Positions 1 to 9,373 of a stretch of 64,000 bases of DNA are shown piece by piece; the first letter of the stretch is position 1, and each line of letters starts with the position of its first letter. The notes beneath the pieces are model-generated. The model saw only the letters and a program-made list of their open reading frames with translations. It made no database searches and was not told the origin of the DNA. The stretch lies in assembly GCA_023227825.1 (NCBI GenBank), contig JALOCJ010000005.1, positions 62,001-126,000 of the forward strand. The letters run 5' to 3'. A program made the translations under genes and the position numbers. Source of the DNA: Candidatus Cloacimonas sp. GTDB taxonomy: Bacteria > Cloacimonadota > Cloacimonadia > Cloacimonadales > Cloacimonadaceae.

Positions 1-1245
1 GGGAACAAGTGTAGTTGTATAATTATAAATATAACTCCCTTTCACATAAAGTAGATATACAGCAGGAATGGAAAGCAGAGAAATAAATAAAAAAATGCTA
101 ATAGACACAAATGGCTTACTGCGGGGAATAAAGATAGCCATAATTGTTAAAGCTAAAATATTAATTATTAGTAACAAGCGGAAATCCACCCATCGCACAT
201 AATTTTCTTCCATAACATTCCTGATAAATGTAGCATGTAACTCCACGCCGGGAAAGTATTTATCCAGAGGAGTTATTTTACTGTCCTTCAATCCATAAGC
301 AGAAGACCCCACTAAAATAAGCCGGTCTTTAAAATAGCCGGGGGAAATTCTTTTTAATATCACATCAGAAAAAGAAACATAGCGAAAGGTTTTATCGGGA
401 CCTCCCTCACCATAATACTTGAAAAAAAATAAACCCTCGGAATTAAGAGGTAATTCTCTCACAACTTTCTTGCCGGAAATCAACTGACAATTCTTATTTA
501 ATTTTATCTTATCTATACCTAACAAATCCAGACATAACTGCATACTGAAATTGGTGTAGGCATTTTTACCATATTGAAAAAAAAGAGGATAAGCGTGAAT
601 TTTACCTGAAACATCGGGATCAATATTAGCAAAACCAATTCCTCTTGCCGAATTTGTAAATTGAGGAATGGGAGGTATTGGATATTGCAACTGCAAAGAA
701 TACTTGGGCTGAACATTCCAGGCAGTTAATTTATCGGGAAGAGCTCCTGTATAAGAAGGATAATTACTATTAAACATTGCCAGATAAACCATTCCGGCAT
801 TTTCAATTGCCTGGACAAAACTATCATCTGTGCTTAAAGCATCCATAATTATATCCGGATTAACTTTTAGACCTTCAAATTCCGGACGCAACCTTTGCCT
901 GGCATATCCCTGAATACTGTCACTTTCAGTAAAAAGCACATCAAAAGCAATAGCGAGGGGTTCATCAGCAGATAAAATATTAACCAAATCGGCAAAAAAC
1001 AAACTGGGCCAGGAAGAGAATTGTCCTAAAACCTTAATGCTTTTTTCGTTTATATCAACAATGCAAATTTGGTCATAAACTCCTTCATATTCATTATAGG
1101 TAAGCGCATTATGCACTTTCAGAATAGTATCGTAAATGCTTAAATCCAAACTTCTTAATAAAATGCTGATAACCGGAAGTTGCGGCAACAATACACCGCT
1201 AATTAATACTATCAAAGCAATTAGAAAATAACGAAAACGGGACAT
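1..1245 (-). CDS. CHASE2-domain membrane protein (C-terminus beyond window)
   Basis: An open frame of 415 codons starts at the ATG at 1245 and is still open at base 1. The visible protein has an N-terminal membrane anchor, a long extracytoplasmic region that includes VYDQICIVDINEKSI and LILVGSSAYGLKDSK, and then hydrophobic helices near the left edge. This order, with the V-x-I-D-x-x-S and VG-x-x-A-x-G-x-x-D motifs, is typical of CHASE2 sensors, where three TM helices lead to an adenylate cyclase, kinase or other output domain. The output domain lies outside the window, so the activity is unknown. The gene starts 14 bases after the FecR-like gene and is the last visible member of that operon. 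The association of CHASE2 with FecR and TPR proteins suggests envelope sensing; this is inference. Confidence 0.75.
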   Translation of the reverse strand, partial: MSRFRYFLIALIVLISGVLLPQLPVISILLRSLDLSIYDTILKVHNALTYNEYEGVYDQICIVDINEKSIKVLGQFSSWPSLFFADLVNILSADEPLAIAFDVLFTESDSIQGYARQRLRPEFEGLKVNPDIIMDALSTDDSFVQAIENAGMVYLAMFNSNYPSYTGALPDKLTAWNVQPKYSLQLQYPIPPIPQFTNSARGIGFANIDPDVSGKIHAYPLFFQYGKNAYTNFSMQLCLDLLGIDKIKLNKNCQLISGKKVVRELPLNSEGLFFFKYYGEGGPDKTFRYVSFSDVILKRISPGYFKDRLILVGSSAYGLKDSKITPLDKYFPGVELHATFIRNVMEENYVRWVDFRLLLIINILALTIMAIFIPRSKPFVSISIFLFISLLSIPAVYLLYVKGSYIYNYTTTLVP

Positions 1246-1259
1246 TAATGCTCTTGCTT

Positions 1260-1931
1260 TTATTTTTCCGGTGGCAAACTATCCAGCGCGGAACTATCCG
1301 GAAAATCCTCCTTCAGCTGTTTTATGTGTTTTTGAAGATTAACTTTATCTCCCAGTTCATCATAAATCATTATCAAACAAGTATGAGATAATTCTGCATC
1401 TTTATCCAGAGGTGACTGTTCAATTACCTTTTCAAAAATCTCTATAGCTTGGGGATAATTCTTAGCATCCATATAATTCAGAGCATCCTTAACTTTATAT
1501 TTCGGTTCAGAATACCAGAATAACTCACTTTCGGGAATAATCTCTTCTTCTTCTCTTCGGATTCCGGCAACCTGATTGGCTTCGCGTTTTTCATTTTGAA
1601 CTCTGAGATTATTGATTCTATCTCGCAAATTAATCCGGTAATTAGGATTGTTTAAAGCATCTGTCTGTAGCTTACTAATGTTGATTTGAGTATTGGCATT
1701 AATAACAGATTTTATGCCATTATTCCATTGAATCTCAGCTTTGGAATCGGGACCTGTTTTAATATAACCCTCAGGTTCCACTTCCATATTCAAAGTTGCT
1801 GGTTTATAGGTGAGATTTAGTGATGTTTTATATTGAACCTCACCCACTAAAAAACGGATTTTACCTACAGGGGCAGGAAAAAGGCATAATATTATTCCTG
1901 CAAAAGTGATAAGAAGCATAGTTTTCTTCAT
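1260..1931 (-). CDS. FecR-like / TPR periplasmic protein
   Basis: The protein has 223 residues and a signal peptide (residues 1 to about 20, ending near LFPAPVG). Residues 25-95 look like a FecR-type fold: GKIRFLVGEVQY, then GYIKTGPDSKAEIQW, then INANTQINISKL. Residues 100-135 are charged and probably coiled. Residues 145-210 contain TPR-like helices (YMDAKNYPQAIEIFEKVIEQ). FecR-like domains of this type are common next to CHASE2 proteins, where they probably form an extracytoplasmic assembly. The gene lies 5 bases downstream of the giant TPR gene and 14 bases upstream of the CHASE2 gene. The precise function is not known. Confidence 0.6.
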   Translation of the reverse strand: MKKTMLLITFAGIILCLFPAPVGKIRFLVGEVQYKTSLNLTYKPATLNMEVEPEGYIKTGPDSKAEIQWNNGIKSVINANTQINISKLQTDALNNPNYRINLRDRINNLRVQNEKREANQVAGIRREEEEIIPESELFWYSEPKYKVKDALNYMDAKNYPQAIEIFEKVIEQSPLDKDAELSHTCLIMIYDELGDKVNLQKHIKQLKEDFPDSSALDSLPPEK

Positions 1932-1936
1932 TTTTT

Positions 1937-4900
1937 TTACTCTCCTATATATAACAAATCGGAATATATATTTTGATTTACATTACGCAGAAGGTTTTTA
2001 TCGCTCATGCGATTAAAGTATTCCCTCGCTTGGCTTTGGTTTCCGCTTTTATATTCAAGAATACAGAGGTTGCGTAATATCAGATCCTTTTCATTACTAT
2101 GTTCTAAGGCATTCAAATAATTAATTCTGGCTTCGCTGAAATTACCTGTGTTAAAGTGTAAGTTGCCTAAATTGATTAAGGCAGCAGGATTTTGAGGGTC
2201 TTGAGTTAATATTTGAGACCATAATTCAGCAGCTTTTCCTGGACGATCATTTTTCACACACCAAAGAGCATATTGATTAGCAACATTTAGATTGGAGGGA
2301 TACTTTTTTAGGGTCTCAATAAATTTCTCTTCCTGAGCAACCTTTCCCATCAATTTGATGTTATTTATTTCGGTTTCGTAATTAGTTATAGCTTGCGTTT
2401 TATTGCCATATCCATAATCTGATATTTGTTCTGTGTATGAAGCAGGCGGATAAAGTTGGTGAGTAATATCAAATTCAATTAGCTGCGGGTCTATCTCTTT
2501 TTCAATCAGCATATTATACTCCTTACTGGCTTTTTTCCAGCTGGCAGTAAAGGTCTCTTTACCCAAAAGTGTTGTCTCAACAGGAAGCCAGTATTTACCG
2601 TTTTTGTAGATAAACTGGCTTGGCTCAAAACCAAATGAAAATATCTCTTCCGTAGTTAATCCACAATTGATGACTAACATAACATGTCCTGGTTCCGGAA
2701 TATCTACAAATCCGCATTCCACACCAATTACAGATAAGGTAGAAGCTAAAAGAGCTAGCAAATCATCACAATCACCAGCTTTTTGAATAAGGGTTTGAAA
2801 AGGAAATTGTACATAATCAATCTCACTGCCGGTTACATTGGAGGAAGACATATCCGGAATATACTTTATACCATTGGCACTGTAAAAACACCAAACCTGG
2901 ACTGCCCGTTGGATATTTTTATTTAGTTCGCTTAGAGGTTGAGTTTTGAAATATTGAGTGATATGCGTATTAACAAAAGTGCGTAAATTCACATCTTCAG
3001 GATTTACAAAACAGGCATATTGCTGATGTTCCTTCCAATCCATAGCATTGATACCTTGTGCCTGGATTATTGCACTTTTAGAAGCACTGCCCTGTTTTTT
3101 ATTAAATGTCCATTCAACTTGCAGGTCTGCATTAAAAGTGGTAGGACCATTTTTACAAAGATCATATATCCTGTTATTGATAGGAACCGTAATATCCAAC
3201 TGCAATTCAGCTCCACCTATTAAAGCCGGAATGATTTTTTTATAAGGACGGTCTGTTATTTGGGGAATAGTAACAGTTACAGAAATATCCTCCATAGCAA
3301 TTTCACGCGTATTATAAAGGGTAACGATTCCGATAGGATGGGTTTTATAATATTCGCAGAGGGCGGGAAAGACCTTGTAAAATTCAAGTTTCTTAATTTC
3401 TATCTCATCTCTTGTTTCGTTATAATATTTCCTTGTTTCGGAAGTAGTTCTGGCTTTGTCCTGTAAACGCTTATTATCAGGTGCATAATTAAGAGCAATT
3501 TGAATTTCTTTCCAGGCTTCATCATAGCGTTGTTCTTTCAGTAACAAATCGTGATAAAATTCGTGATATTCAGTTGTGGTACTATCCGAAGCAATATATG
3601 GATAGATATTATCCATCACCGCTAAAGCTTCAGAAGAACGCAATTCTTTATCTAATGCCTGAGCATAGGCAAAACCGTATTTAACCTCTTTGGGCATTAT
3701 TTGATAAGCAATAGCATAATTCTGCGTAGCTTCATTCGCTTTCCGATTCATAGTATAGGCATTTCCCAAACAATAATAATATTCTGCTTCGTTAGGATTA
3801 AGCTGAATAGCATCATTATATTTATCTACAGCATAAGCGTAATTTCCGGAAGCATAATAGCAATCACCTATCAGTTTTAGAATAACATCAGCTCCTTGAT
3901 TATTGAAACGCTGTAATGTTCTTTGTAAATGTTTAATTGCTGTCTCATATTCTTTATTAAACATCAGCAATTCACCCAGTTTAATGTTATTATCCAAATT
4001 ATCTTCTATAGCAATCAGTTCACGCATAGCAGATAAGGCATTGGCATAATTCTTCAATTTTTCTTCTGATAAAGCAAGATAGCGGATTACTTCTTTATCC
4101 CGAGTAAATGTTTCCAGATAGGAATTGGACAGTTCTTTCGCTTTTGTATAGTTCTTATCAAAATAATACAGTGAAATTAGCTCGCGCACAATACTCTGGT
4201 CATCTGTTCTTTTAAACTTTTCCAAATAGGATATACCCTGTTTATAATCACCCATCATTCTGTATATTTCAGCTTTATGAAGAGCAGTATTTATCTGCAC
4301 TCCTGTTATTCTTTCTATAGAATCAATGCTGGCTAATGCCTTTTCAAATTCGTTTCGGTCTATATACATTTGAGCTTCCTGAGTATAAGTTTTCACTATT
4401 TCTTCCTTGAAATTAACTCCTGAAAAGATTTTAGAAGCTCTTTCCAGAGCAGTAACTGCATCTTTATAATTCATATTCTGATATAAATAGCGGTAATAAG
4501 AATAGGCATCTTCAATTTCTTCAGAAGATTGACCACTTTTCCCATCCGCAGAAATTGACTGCACTCTATATGTGCATATTTGTGGTTTTGGATCAGGAAT
4601 CACAAAACGGGGTTCACTAACTTTATAAGTTATACTCTGAGTTCCTGTGTTTTCCATTACAAACCAGCTGGAAATTCCTTCTGCTGCATCCCAGGAAAGC
4701 TCTGCCTGTTTATTCAGGTTTACAATAAAATGTATGGTCTGAGGTTTCTTGGGACTGAAGTAAAAGGTCAGTAATCTTGTATTTGCAGCCATTTTATCAC
4801 ATATATAGAGATTATTTTCTAGTGGATTATAGCGGATAAGGTAAATATCCCCAAAGCCAGGAAAAATGCCGTTAGTATTTTTAGCAAAGTATTGATGCTC

Positions 4901-6520
4901 GGTACGATTATTATAAATAATATTCAACTGTTGTGTTAGCCCGTCAATGTAGCCAATCCTATTTTCGTAAAGGACATCAAAAGTGCTGATTTTATTGGCT
5001 GAAACTAAAAGCTTCAAGGTTCTTTCATCATTTAGCGACATTTGATAGATAGCTGAGTTATTTGCCATAAAATATAGTGTTTGACCACTAATCCTTAATA
5101 ATTGGGGTTTTAACTTTCTATTCGTTAGGTCTATATTACCCATATGAGCGGAATTTTCGTTGAAAATAGCAATCCGATAATTATCCCTATCAGCAATATA
5201 AACTAAGCCATCAGAAGAAACTGCTATGCTGACCGGAATATTCAAGCGCCCGTTTTGAGAACCTTTTCCGGCAAAGGAATCAATATAATCACCTGTTAAT
5301 GCATTATAAATAAAAACCTTACAGGACTTACTGTCTACAGCATATAATTTATTATTGTAAACGGCAAAAGCATCGTAACCTTTCACTCCTCTTTTTGCTT
5401 CTGCTATGGCATAAATATTAAATATAGTGTTATTATTTTCTCTACAGGTAATAGCGTCGGTGGTCTTTTTAGCTTTATTGTATTGCACTGTAGTGGAATG
5501 AATATAATATTTACTATTGTCTTTAACAAGATAGTCCTTTGTTTTTACTTCATTACTTTCCCATAACTTGGGTCGCATCGTAAAAGGAGGTTTCTGCAGC
5601 ACATTCATTGAAAAAAATTCACTATCCAAATAGAGTTTTACGGTTCGGACTTTTCTGTCTAAAATCCCTAAAAGAACTTTTCCATTATTATCAACTGTCT
5701 TAATCGTAGTTGGCTGTTGAAAGGAAACCAGAGAAACATTTGTGTCTTTTGAACCCCATGTAGATTTGGGAAATAAGCGTCCTGAAGAATCAGTTTTGCC
5801 AATCTTAGTGCTCAGAGCATAAATTACATAATACTCATTATATTTATTAACAGCAAAATCGGCAATTTTATCCGTTTTGCCTTCTGGAGTAGAAAAATTA
5901 AAGCCCCCAGAAGGAACAAGATTATTGTCATAATGCAAAATCGCTTGATTTCTACCTTTGTTTACTAGAATATGGATTATCTGATCTTCTCCCAAACACA
6001 TTGATAGAGGTGCCATAACTGAAATTTTACCGGTAAACATACCTTCATTAGTAAAAGAAAGCAATTCATTTCGCCCTGCATCTAAAACATAAATAAAGCC
6101 CTGATAATCAACCAGAATGCGGATAGCTTTTTTAAATTGAACAGCTGGAGAACCTTTGAAAGATATAGTTCTTAAATGTTTTCCATCGTAGCTATATAAA
6201 TATATGGAACTAGCTTTGGAATCCAGAAGATATAAAGTTGTTTCATCACCTATTATATCATCTGCCTTTCCTGCATAAGGAAGCTTGGCAAATACAGTTT
6301 GTAAAAATTCCTTTTTACTGGCATCCCAGGCCTTAATTATGCCTCTTGTATTATCTACACAATAGGCAACACTGCCCTGAAGATGAAAACAATCTACTCC
6401 AAAGGGATTATTCTTCGCTGTAGAAACAGGAACAATATGCACCGGCTGAGGGATTGCTAAAAGCAAAATCCAGCTAAAAGTGATAAATATAAATAAGACA
6501 AGGGATTTTTTCATTTTCAC
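1937..6520 (-). CDS. Giant secreted NHL-propeller/TPR/transglutaminase-like protein
   Basis: The protein has 1527 residues and a signal peptide (about 1-23). Residues ~30-600 look like NHL or beta-propeller repeats, for example VYIADRDNYRIAIFNENSA. Residues ~610-680 look like a fibronectin III module (AELSWDAAEGISSWFV). Residues ~690-1080 are TPR repeats (AEYYYCLGNAYTMNRKANEA). Residues ~1190-1330 hold a transglutaminase-like core: QKAGDCDDLLALLAS with the presumed catalytic Cys near residue 1250, and EPGHVMLVINC with the presumed His. Two more TPRs close the protein. It is the first gene of an operon with the FecR-like and CHASE2 genes. It is probably periplasmic. Whether the transglutaminase-like core acts as a peptidase, a crosslinker or only a binding fold cannot be told from the sequence. 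Confidence 0.7.
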   Translation of the reverse strand: MKMKKSLVLFIFITFSWILLLAIPQPVHIVPVSTAKNNPFGVDCFHLQGSVAYCVDNTRGIIKAWDASKKEFLQTVFAKLPYAGKADDIIGDETTLYLLDSKASSIYLYSYDGKHLRTISFKGSPAVQFKKAIRILVDYQGFIYVLDAGRNELLSFTNEGMFTGKISVMAPLSMCLGEDQIIHILVNKGRNQAILHYDNNLVPSGGFNFSTPEGKTDKIADFAVNKYNEYYVIYALSTKIGKTDSSGRLFPKSTWGSKDTNVSLVSFQQPTTIKTVDNNGKVLLGILDRKVRTVKLYLDSEFFSMNVLQKPPFTMRPKLWESNEVKTKDYLVKDNSKYYIHSTTVQYNKAKKTTDAITCRENNNTIFNIYAIAEAKRGVKGYDAFAVYNNKLYAVDSKSCKVFIYNALTGDYIDSFAGKGSQNGRLNIPVSIAVSSDGLVYIADRDNYRIAIFNENSAHMGNIDLTNRKLKPQLLRISGQTLYFMANNSAIYQMSLNDERTLKLLVSANKISTFDVLYENRIGYIDGLTQQLNIIYNNRTEHQYFAKNTNGIFPGFGDIYLIRYNPLENNLYICDKMAANTRLLTFYFSPKKPQTIHFIVNLNKQAELSWDAAEGISSWFVMENTGTQSITYKVSEPRFVIPDPKPQICTYRVQSISADGKSGQSSEEIEDAYSYYRYLYQNMNYKDAVTALERASKIFSGVNFKEEIVKTYTQEAQMYIDRNEFEKALASIDSIERITGVQINTALHKAEIYRMMGDYKQGISYLEKFKRTDDQSIVRELISLYYFDKNYTKAKELSNSYLETFTRDKEVIRYLALSEEKLKNYANALSAMRELIAIEDNLDNNIKLGELLMFNKEYETAIKHLQRTLQRFNNQGADVILKLIGDCYYASGNYAYAVDKYNDAIQLNPNEAEYYYCLGNAYTMNRKANEATQNYAIAYQIMPKEVKYGFAYAQALDKELRSSEALAVMDNIYPYIASDSTTTEYHEFYHDLLLKEQRYDEAWKEIQIALNYAPDNKRLQDKARTTSETRKYYNETRDEIEIKKLEFYKVFPALCEYYKTHPIGIVTLYNTREIAMEDISVTVTIPQITDRPYKKIIPALIGGAELQLDITVPINNRIYDLCKNGPTTFNADLQVEWTFNKKQGSASKSAIIQAQGINAMDWKEHQQYACFVNPEDVNLRTFVNTHITQYFKTQPLSELNKNIQRAVQVWCFYSANGIKYIPDMSSSNVTGSEIDYVQFPFQTLIQKAGDCDDLLALLASTLSVIGVECGFVDIPEPGHVMLVINCGLTTEEIFSFGFEPSQFIYKNGKYWLPVETTLLGKETFTASWKKASKEYNMLIEKEIDPQLIEFDITHQLYPPASYTEQISDYGYGNKTQAITNYETEINNIKLMGKVAQEEKFIETLKKYPSNLNVANQYALWCVKNDRPGKAAELWSQILTQDPQNPAALINLGNLHFNTGNFSEARINYLNALEHSNEKDLILRNLCILEYKSGNQSQAREYFNRMSDKNLLRNVNQNIYSDLLYIGE

Positions 6521-6744
6521 TCCCTATTTTTTATAACCTAAATTATGTTACATAAACGCAACACCAAACCTTAAAAACCTCCTTTTGGAAAGAAGGTCTT
6601 AAGCCAACAAATCCAAATAAATCGGGAAGAGATAATATTAATTTCTTCACCTGTATATCCATACTTATATTACTTTTTCCAAAACCATCCAATTCCCCTA
6701 TCCTGTCAAGTAAAAATTTTCTTCACCTCATAATAATTCTCTTT

Positions 6745-6780
6745 TTTAAAATAAACACCCGGTTTGATAACAAACCGGGG
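6745..6780 (-). terminator. Hairpin terminator after the outer-membrane barrel gene
   Basis: A perfect 9-bp stem (CCCGGTTTG at 6758-6766 and CAAACCGGG at 6771-6779) has a 4-base loop. On the minus strand it is followed by a T-rich stretch. It lies 28 bases past the stop of the gene ending at 6808. Confidence 0.7.
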
Positions 6781-6807
6781 TTATTATTATATCAGGATTA
6801 TATTTTT

Positions 6808-7905
6808 TTAGAAATTGAGCTGTAAGGAAGCTCCTGTGGCATAGTTATTCACATCGCTATCATCATTTTTGCCCCAGGCACCGTAAAGATAAAGTTTTAA
6901 CATATCTTTAACCAGCTCGGATTCTATGCCTCCATTCAGTTCCATCCCAAGGTCTTTTAGCCAGCCACCTGCAGCGAATAAAGTATGTTTATCTGTTACA
7001 GGAAAACGGATTGAACCGACAGCACTAATAAAAGCATCCTTATTATGATCGTACAAATTGCGGTCCCAGTATAAATCTAAACCGTCATGAATAGCATTAA
7101 TTCCATAAATAAAGAGTCCATTTTGGTAATATGGACTATATGTAACCAAAGCATTTTCAGAAGCAAAAAGAACATCCGCTCCCAGTTGAATAGAGGTAAG
7201 ATCTATACCAGCTTTAACGGAAGCCCCAATTCCGATTTCATCATCACCATCAATAAATTGATAGCATAAGAAGGGATTAACATCGATAGTTGCTGGACCT
7301 GCTTCTATTGTTGCATAAGGCAACAGAGTAACTTCACCATCATCCGGTATATCATTATAGCCAATAAAACCATTCACACCCCAGTCAACTGGAGATGTTG
7401 CTGCCAAAGAGCCCAGCAAAACAGTATAATCATCGTGCTTATAATGAAAGCCCTCGTAATTTTTCAGAAACCCAGCTTGCAAATTTATACCCTCAAAATC
7501 TGTATTAAGCATTACTCCAGCAAAATAATCATCTAAGACCAAGCCGCGATGATCTGCCCAATATTGTAGTCCGATTTTAATATTTGTATTGATGGATTGC
7601 ATCAGATAATCAAGATACAATTCACTGGTTTTTACATTTACTCCGTTGGTTCCTACATTACCACCAGAATTATTTTCGCCCCAGTAAATTTCTCCAATCT
7701 GGAAAGCTGCTCTGAAATCCAGTCCATTTGTGATATTGGAATCAAATCCCATTCGCAAACGACTGTTAATATCGCCTCCGTCATTTTTATAAGGATTGTT
7801 GTAAGCGGCACCCCGTGTGAGCAATTCACCTTCATATTTAAAATCAATTGCACCCAAAATGCCGATCAACAATAGGGTTGAAGTGAGAACAAGAACTTTT
7901 TTCAC
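6808..7905 (-). CDS. Outer-membrane beta-barrel protein
   Basis: The frame is open back to 8067, but the likely start is the GTG at 7905, preceded by AAGGAG with 7 intervening bases and by a strong promoter at 7939-7967. This gives 365 residues. The first ~20 residues form a signal peptide (VKKVLVLTSTLLLIGILGA). The mature part is rich in Gly, Asp, Asn and aromatic residues with alternating beta-strand patterns, and it ends in the aromatic outer-membrane signature ASLQLNF. It resembles porin or alginate-export-like barrels of anaerobes. The substrate is unknown. A terminator follows, so it is probably monocistronic and highly expressed. Confidence 0.6.
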   Translation of the reverse strand: MKKVLVLTSTLLLIGILGAIDFKYEGELLTRGAAYNNPYKNDGGDINSRLRMGFDSNITNGLDFRAAFQIGEIYWGENNSGGNVGTNGVNVKTSELYLDYLMQSINTNIKIGLQYWADHRGLVLDDYFAGVMLNTDFEGINLQAGFLKNYEGFHYKHDDYTVLLGSLAATSPVDWGVNGFIGYNDIPDDGEVTLLPYATIEAGPATIDVNPFLCYQFIDGDDEIGIGASVKAGIDLTSIQLGADVLFASENALVTYSPYYQNGLFIYGINAIHDGLDLYWDRNLYDHNKDAFISAVGSIRFPVTDKHTLFAAGGWLKDLGMELNGGIESELVKDMLKLYLYGAWGKNDDSDVNNYATGASLQLNF

Positions 7906-7938
7906 TTTTTTCTCCTTTTTTATTTTGTTTTTAGTTAT

Positions 7939-7967
7939 ATGATAATTCATTACCCTACCAATGTCAA
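7939..7967 (-). promoter_or_regulatory. Sigma-70-type promoter of the outer-membrane barrel gene
   Basis: On the minus strand, TTGACA (7967-7962), a 17-base spacer and TATCAT (7944-7939) lie about 35 bases upstream of the GTG start at 7905. The near-consensus spacing also supports the GTG over the upstream ATG at 8067, which would lie upstream of the promoter. Confidence 0.75.
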
Positions 7968-8257
7968 GTGAATAACTATAAAAAAGCATTCGTCTACAAT
8001 TATTCCGAAAATAAAAGCATTGTGTCGGCTTTATGAGAGCATTAAAAATTATTTCCTGCTGAAACATTGTAGCAGTTCAAATCAATATAACCACATCCAG
8101 GAACCTTTTAAAATTTCCCGTTCCATTGAAGTAATACTAGAAAATAATCAAAATTCGGATGTCTGCAGCTGGATATGCAAATTTTACTGGAACAGCCATA
8201 TCGTTTTTATAAGGTCGTAGCAGTTAGATAAAACTTATCCTCTATTAATAAATATGC

Positions 8258-9373
8258 TTAAGATTTAGCTAAATTGGTGTTGTTAGTAAAATTCAGAAGG
8301 TTCAAATTTAGCTCCTTTTGGATAATTTGCAAATTTTTTTCCAGATTGGGATTGATAGGAACGCCTTGTTTACGAACTTTTTGTTCTATCTCGTATTCTT
8401 TTTCGCCTGCTACATAGATTCTTGTTTTACCAGGAAAAAGTTGTGAATTTTGTAAGTCCCTACAGATAGAGGTAGTTATTTTTTTGAAGTCCTCTAAATC
8501 CGTGAAAAACTCAATATTAATTGCCATAAAGAAATGTCCTAAACGGTAGGGAGCGGGTTTACCCTGTTCATCTTCTCCCATTAATCCGTTTAAATAATTC
8601 CCGTTTTGCAAAGCTGCACAAACTATTTCTACAGCAGTTGCTAGTCCATAGCCCTTATGGCTTCCGGTAATTTCTTCGGTTCCACCTAAGGGTAACATTG
8701 CCGCTTTTTGTTTTAATAAATCAATCAGCAGACCTTTTGTATCTGTGTAGGGTTTTCCTTCCAAATCAATAGCCCAGCCAAGAGGAGTTTCTTTTTCTTC
8801 ACGAGCCAGTTGTTCCACTTTTCCTCTTTGGGAAATGGATGTAGCAGCATCATATAAAAAAGGATAGGGCAAATCTGTTGGAGCGCCAAAACATATAGGA
8901 TTAGTCCCTAAAATGGGAGAAACACCATTAGTAGGACAAATTGAAGGTCGGGCATTGGAAAAAACCAACCCAATCATATTTTGTTTAACTGCCATTTCTG
9001 CATAATAACCGCATATTCCAAAATGGGTAGAATTCCGAACAGCAATAGCTCCTAAGCCATATTCTTTTGCTTTGTCAATTGCTGTCTGCATCGCTTTTTT
9101 ACTGATTACTTGTCCCATTCCATTATTTCCATCCCAAACGGCAGTAGCATATTTATCGCGGATTACATCAATGTTGGTAACAGGATTTTGAATTCCAGCT
9201 TTAATTCTATCATAATACATTTTTAGTCGTCCGATTCCGTGTGATTCAATCCCTTTTAAGTCACTGGCAATTAATACATCGCTGCAAATTTGTGCCTCTT
9301 CTTCGGGCACTCCCAATTTAATAAAGACCTCTTGCATAAAACTTTGCAAAATATCAACGGGTAAATATTTCAT
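8258..9373 (-). CDS. Malate/L-lactate/ureidoglycolate dehydrogenase family (Ldh2) oxidoreductase
   Basis: The protein has 371 residues, close to the usual ~350 of the Ldh2 family of NAD(P)-dependent 2-hydroxyacid dehydrogenases, which are unrelated to classical MDH/LDH. Visible family motifs are SDLKGIESHGIGRL near residue 60, GNNGMGQVISKKAM near 100, NSTHFGICGYYAEMA with the active-site His near 125, SPILGTNPICFGAPT near 160, and GSHKGYGLATAVEI near 240. The start overlaps the stop of the upstream decarboxylase gene by 4 bases (ATGA), so the two are co-translated. The substrate (malate, lactate, ureidoglycolate or delta1-piperideine-type imines) cannot be set from sequence. The pairing with an amino-acid decarboxylase is suggestive only. 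Confidence 0.75.
   Translation of the reverse strand: MKYLPVDILQSFMQEVFIKLGVPEEEAQICSDVLIASDLKGIESHGIGRLKMYYDRIKAGIQNPVTNIDVIRDKYATAVWDGNNGMGQVISKKAMQTAIDKAKEYGLGAIAVRNSTHFGICGYYAEMAVKQNMIGLVFSNARPSICPTNGVSPILGTNPICFGAPTDLPYPFLYDAATSISQRGKVEQLAREEKETPLGWAIDLEGKPYTDTKGLLIDLLKQKAAMLPLGGTEEITGSHKGYGLATAVEIVCAALQNGNYLNGLMGEDEQGKPAPYRLGHFFMAINIEFFTDLEDFKKITTSICRDLQNSQLFPGKTRIYVAGEKEYEIEQKVRKQGVPINPNLEKNLQIIQKELNLNLLNFTNNTNLAKS

Noticed and set aside
7906..8067. N-terminal extension of the outer-membrane barrel protein to the ATG at 8067
   Set aside because: The extension would bury the signal peptide and cross the promoter at 7939-7967. The GTG at 7905 has an AAGGAG site.
8020..8220. A 66-residue plus-strand frame upstream of the outer-membrane barrel gene
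   Set aside because: It has no recognisable family and runs opposite to the flanking genes, across the region upstream of a strong promoter.
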